64,000 nt of DNA from Rhytidiadelphus loreus (taxonomy: Eukaryota > Streptophyta > Bryopsida > Hypnales > Hylocomiaceae): NCBI GenBank assembly GCA_947034895.1, contig OX344764.1:21824001-21888000 (forward strand). Direction: 5' to 3'. Below are positions 61,675-64,000 of this stretch, piece by piece. The translations under genes and the position numbers were made by a program. Position 1 is the stretch's first letter. Each line of letters opens with the position of its first letter. The notes beneath the pieces are model-generated. The model was not told the origin of the DNA. It made no database searches and was given only the letters and a program-made list of their open reading frames with translations.

Positions 61675-64000
61675 ATGGGTCCCTTCCGAGTTTTTCCACT
61701 GTATGCACTACGCACTCCTGGTGCAATTAGGAAGGCTGCCAAAGACAAGACTAGAAAAAGGAGGGGTAACATTCACAAGAAGCGATGGCATGTGTTGAAC
61801 AATGATAACCACCTAGCTTTCAAAGGGTGGAACGAGGAGCCAGAGCCTTGGAGTATGCAGGTGTGCGAAGACTACATTGAATGGTGTCACATCGGGAAGT
61901 TCTTTCCGGCATGGCGCCATCATCACAACCGACACAATAACAAGGCAAATTTGAAGTATTGTGAAAATCCAGCTTTCATACGAAGGTGTTTAGAATTGTG
62001 GCAGGTCCTCTACAAAACCCCTTTTGTAGATAGGAATGAGGCCCCTTTGTTCATTGCTAGAGGTGCCTATGCTGAGGTCGCCTTGAACAAACAGGTTGAT
62101 TGGACCACGATCAAAGAAAGTACCTACGTGGAGCGTCTAGAAGTTGGAATAATTCCAAGAGGGGTTCTGAAATTTCCAGAGGGTGGACTTGGGCCTTTTC
62201 GAAGTGATCCACAAAACAAAGAAACTCAAGAGGTGGACACGAAAGAATCAGAAGAGGATAATGATTTAGATGGCACACGGATTCCTAAGCTTGTACGAGT
62301 GAAGGAGCAGATTATTACCCCCGTCCAAGTTCCAGTTCCAGTTCCAGATCCAAATGTTCAAGCCGCTTCATCATCGCGGGGAAAGAAGATGAAACATCCT
62401 GCCAAGGTGTGACGGTCCACCACGAAAATTAGATTGGCATCAGCCTCAACTACAATTGCGACTCCAATCTTGCCACCACAAGACGCCAGCAACGTCTTCG
62501 ACTTTGCTTTAAGTGACGACTCGCCCGTATGTGCCACAAGTCACATTCCCATTCCACAGTCTGAATCTGATGTTGTTCACAATGCGATGACGTTGGCGAA
62601 GGCTCTCGACCTCTTGAAGACCAAGGATGCACAAATTGCAACCTTAGAAGGTGATGTGAAGAAATGGCGGTCTACATGTGAACAAAAAAATGCTCTCATT
62701 TCTCAACAATCCAAAGAATTACAAGGCCTTCGAGAAAAAGAGCGTCAGACTTTCACATTGTCGGACATGGACGAAACCTTTGTTGAGCAGGATCTACATC
62801 ACTTGGACAAGCTTGTTGGGGACCTCACCAGCGATGTCATTCACCTTTCTCCCCCTGCCAAGTGTACGAAGCGTTCTTCAATTCTTCCAATGGCACCGCT
62901 TCCGTTCGTCTCAAGAGATTCTAGCAATCTGCATGTTGATGGTTTGCAAGGGACTCAGGATAAACTTCCGTTTCCTGCCATTCCACATCTACAATCATCA
63001 AAGGAACTTGATTTGGCTGAGGAAAATAGAATGCTTCGAGAGAAGTTGGCAGTGTTGGCAGCGACATACTATCATTGGAAGGTCGCGTGCATTCTCTCCG
63101 TGGATCGATCTCAACAAGTTGCGAAAGAGCTAGACAAAGTTTCGAAGAACTTTGTAGCAAATGCCCCTAAACGAGAGAATGGATTGACATCATGGGCATT
63201 GATGGAGGACATGTTTCCGGATAACATGTCCATGCTTGACGTGGCGGAAAAAAATGTCATAGACTGGGCACAAAATGGTTGGGACCATGGAAATCAGATG
63301 TCTAGTCACTTCAACGAAAAAGACCAAAGTCTATTGTGGCCAAAGCCAGCTCATTTCGTCTTGGATCATACCAAATGCCCCATATGTCTAGAACAATTTG
63401 GGCCAGAAGGGGGATGGGCACTTGGATCATGTACACATGTGTACCATCCTCAGTGTCTCATCACTCAATGTCTGATTAGACGACGATGTGTGATTTGTGC
63501 AGCACCATTCCATGATCGCTTGTATACCATATTCAACTTGATGACTTACATGCCACCTTCTTGGGAACACAATAGAGACACGACGGCAGAGACACGATTT
63601 TGGGGACGAGACTTGCTTTGGAGTTGGCGAGAAGGCCTACATGATCAAGAAATGGGAGTTGCTGCCTCACAATTGAATTGGGAAACGGACCCGCGTGAAA
63701 TTCTAAGAGTGGCATTCAACCTTATGGGAAAAGGAGCTCACAATGCAGGGAAGAGGGCGTTTTTTTTTCAATGCCTTGGTGGATATTTTGATAAGACATC
63801 CCAAACCTTCAAGTGGGGTGCTCATCCGGAAGGACACCGTTGGAATTTTGAAGGTGAACAAGGGGCTAATCGTGATGAAAATGCCACTCCAAAAGACTTG
63901 AATAGTATGGCTTACCTCGACTCAACATACGGGCCTTATTATCAAAGCCAAGCACTCGATTATCTATTGGAGTTACACTCTCCGCAAACTAAAAGGACAC
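61675..64000 (+). pseudogene. Coiled-coil + RING-H2 protein of unknown family, one in-frame TGA, runs off window
   Basis: One frame is open from before 61675 to the window edge except for TGA at 62410-62412, after which it reads on for about 530 codons. The N-terminal part has a basic patch (KAAKDKTRKRRGNIHKKRW), then an aromatic-rich region (FKGWNEEPEPWSMQVCEDYI), then an acidic linker. After the stop comes a predicted coiled coil (about 62590-62800), a second one near 63000-63150, and a RING-H2 finger: CPIC (63375-63386), CTHVYHPQC, then CVIC (63487-63498). A RING suggests ubiquitin ligase activity, but the family is unknown to me. I found no in-phase intron that removes the TGA; it is one C-to-T step from CGA. 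An ATG at 61653 in another frame (MATGGSSDG) could be the original start if a frameshift followed. Confidence 0.65.

Noticed and set aside
62678..63133. 151-codon plus-strand frame
   Set aside because: It overlaps, in another frame, the RING-H2 protein frame, which has clear domain motifs and coiled coil.

Overview
This is nuclear DNA from a plant. The left end holds a GC-rich, 17-exon mitochondrial-type aconitase gene with GT-AG introns. The rest is AT-rich and dominated by plant transposons: CACTA/EnSpm elements with TNPD-type and TNPA-type genes, plus B3-domain genes, a family found in green plants. The gene style and several unfamiliar protein families make me lean towards a non-seed land plant such as a bryophyte. 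That is an impression, not something the sequence proves.

Layout. 1-6106 (minus) is an aconitase gene whose last exon runs off the left edge. 6107-6949 is its upstream region and an AT-rich transition. From 6950 to 55752 there is a three-layer transposon nest. Layer 1 (6950-55752) is a terminal-inverted-repeat element with an imperfect 9-bp target duplication and decayed genes, including a broken SWIM-type zinc finger. Layer 2 (11918-54890) is a small non-autonomous CACTA element inserted in layer 1. It is full of AGTCAT-type repeats and minisatellites and itself carries a 0.7-kb inverted-repeat element. Layer 3 (13089-52556) is a 39.5-kb CACTA element inserted in a 21-bp repeat array of layer 2, with a perfect TAT target duplication that restores the repeat when the element is removed on paper.

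The giant CACTA element is the main object of interest. It carries a minus-strand TNPD-like transposase gene with an intact four-exon frame of about 1140 codons. It also carries a plus-strand TNPA-like (Ptta/En/Spm, Transposase_24) gene of about 990 codons broken by three in-frame stops, and several unassigned candidate exons. Its cargo is three copies of a compact two-exon B3-domain gene (72 + 264 bp, 111 residues each), two of them inside a diverged duplication of about 4 kb. Copy 1 has lost its 3' splice site. Nearly all disabling changes in the nest can be explained by C-to-T transitions at CG or CHG sites, as expected for a methylated, silenced element.

Right of the nest (55753-64000) there are a hAT-like MITE, a second copy of the 0.7-kb element in opposite orientation, a 101-bp tandem duplication, and a GC-rich repeat block with a TATA box. 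These lead into a long plus-strand frame (61675 to the window edge) encoding an unfamiliar coiled-coil plus RING-H2 protein, broken by one TGA.
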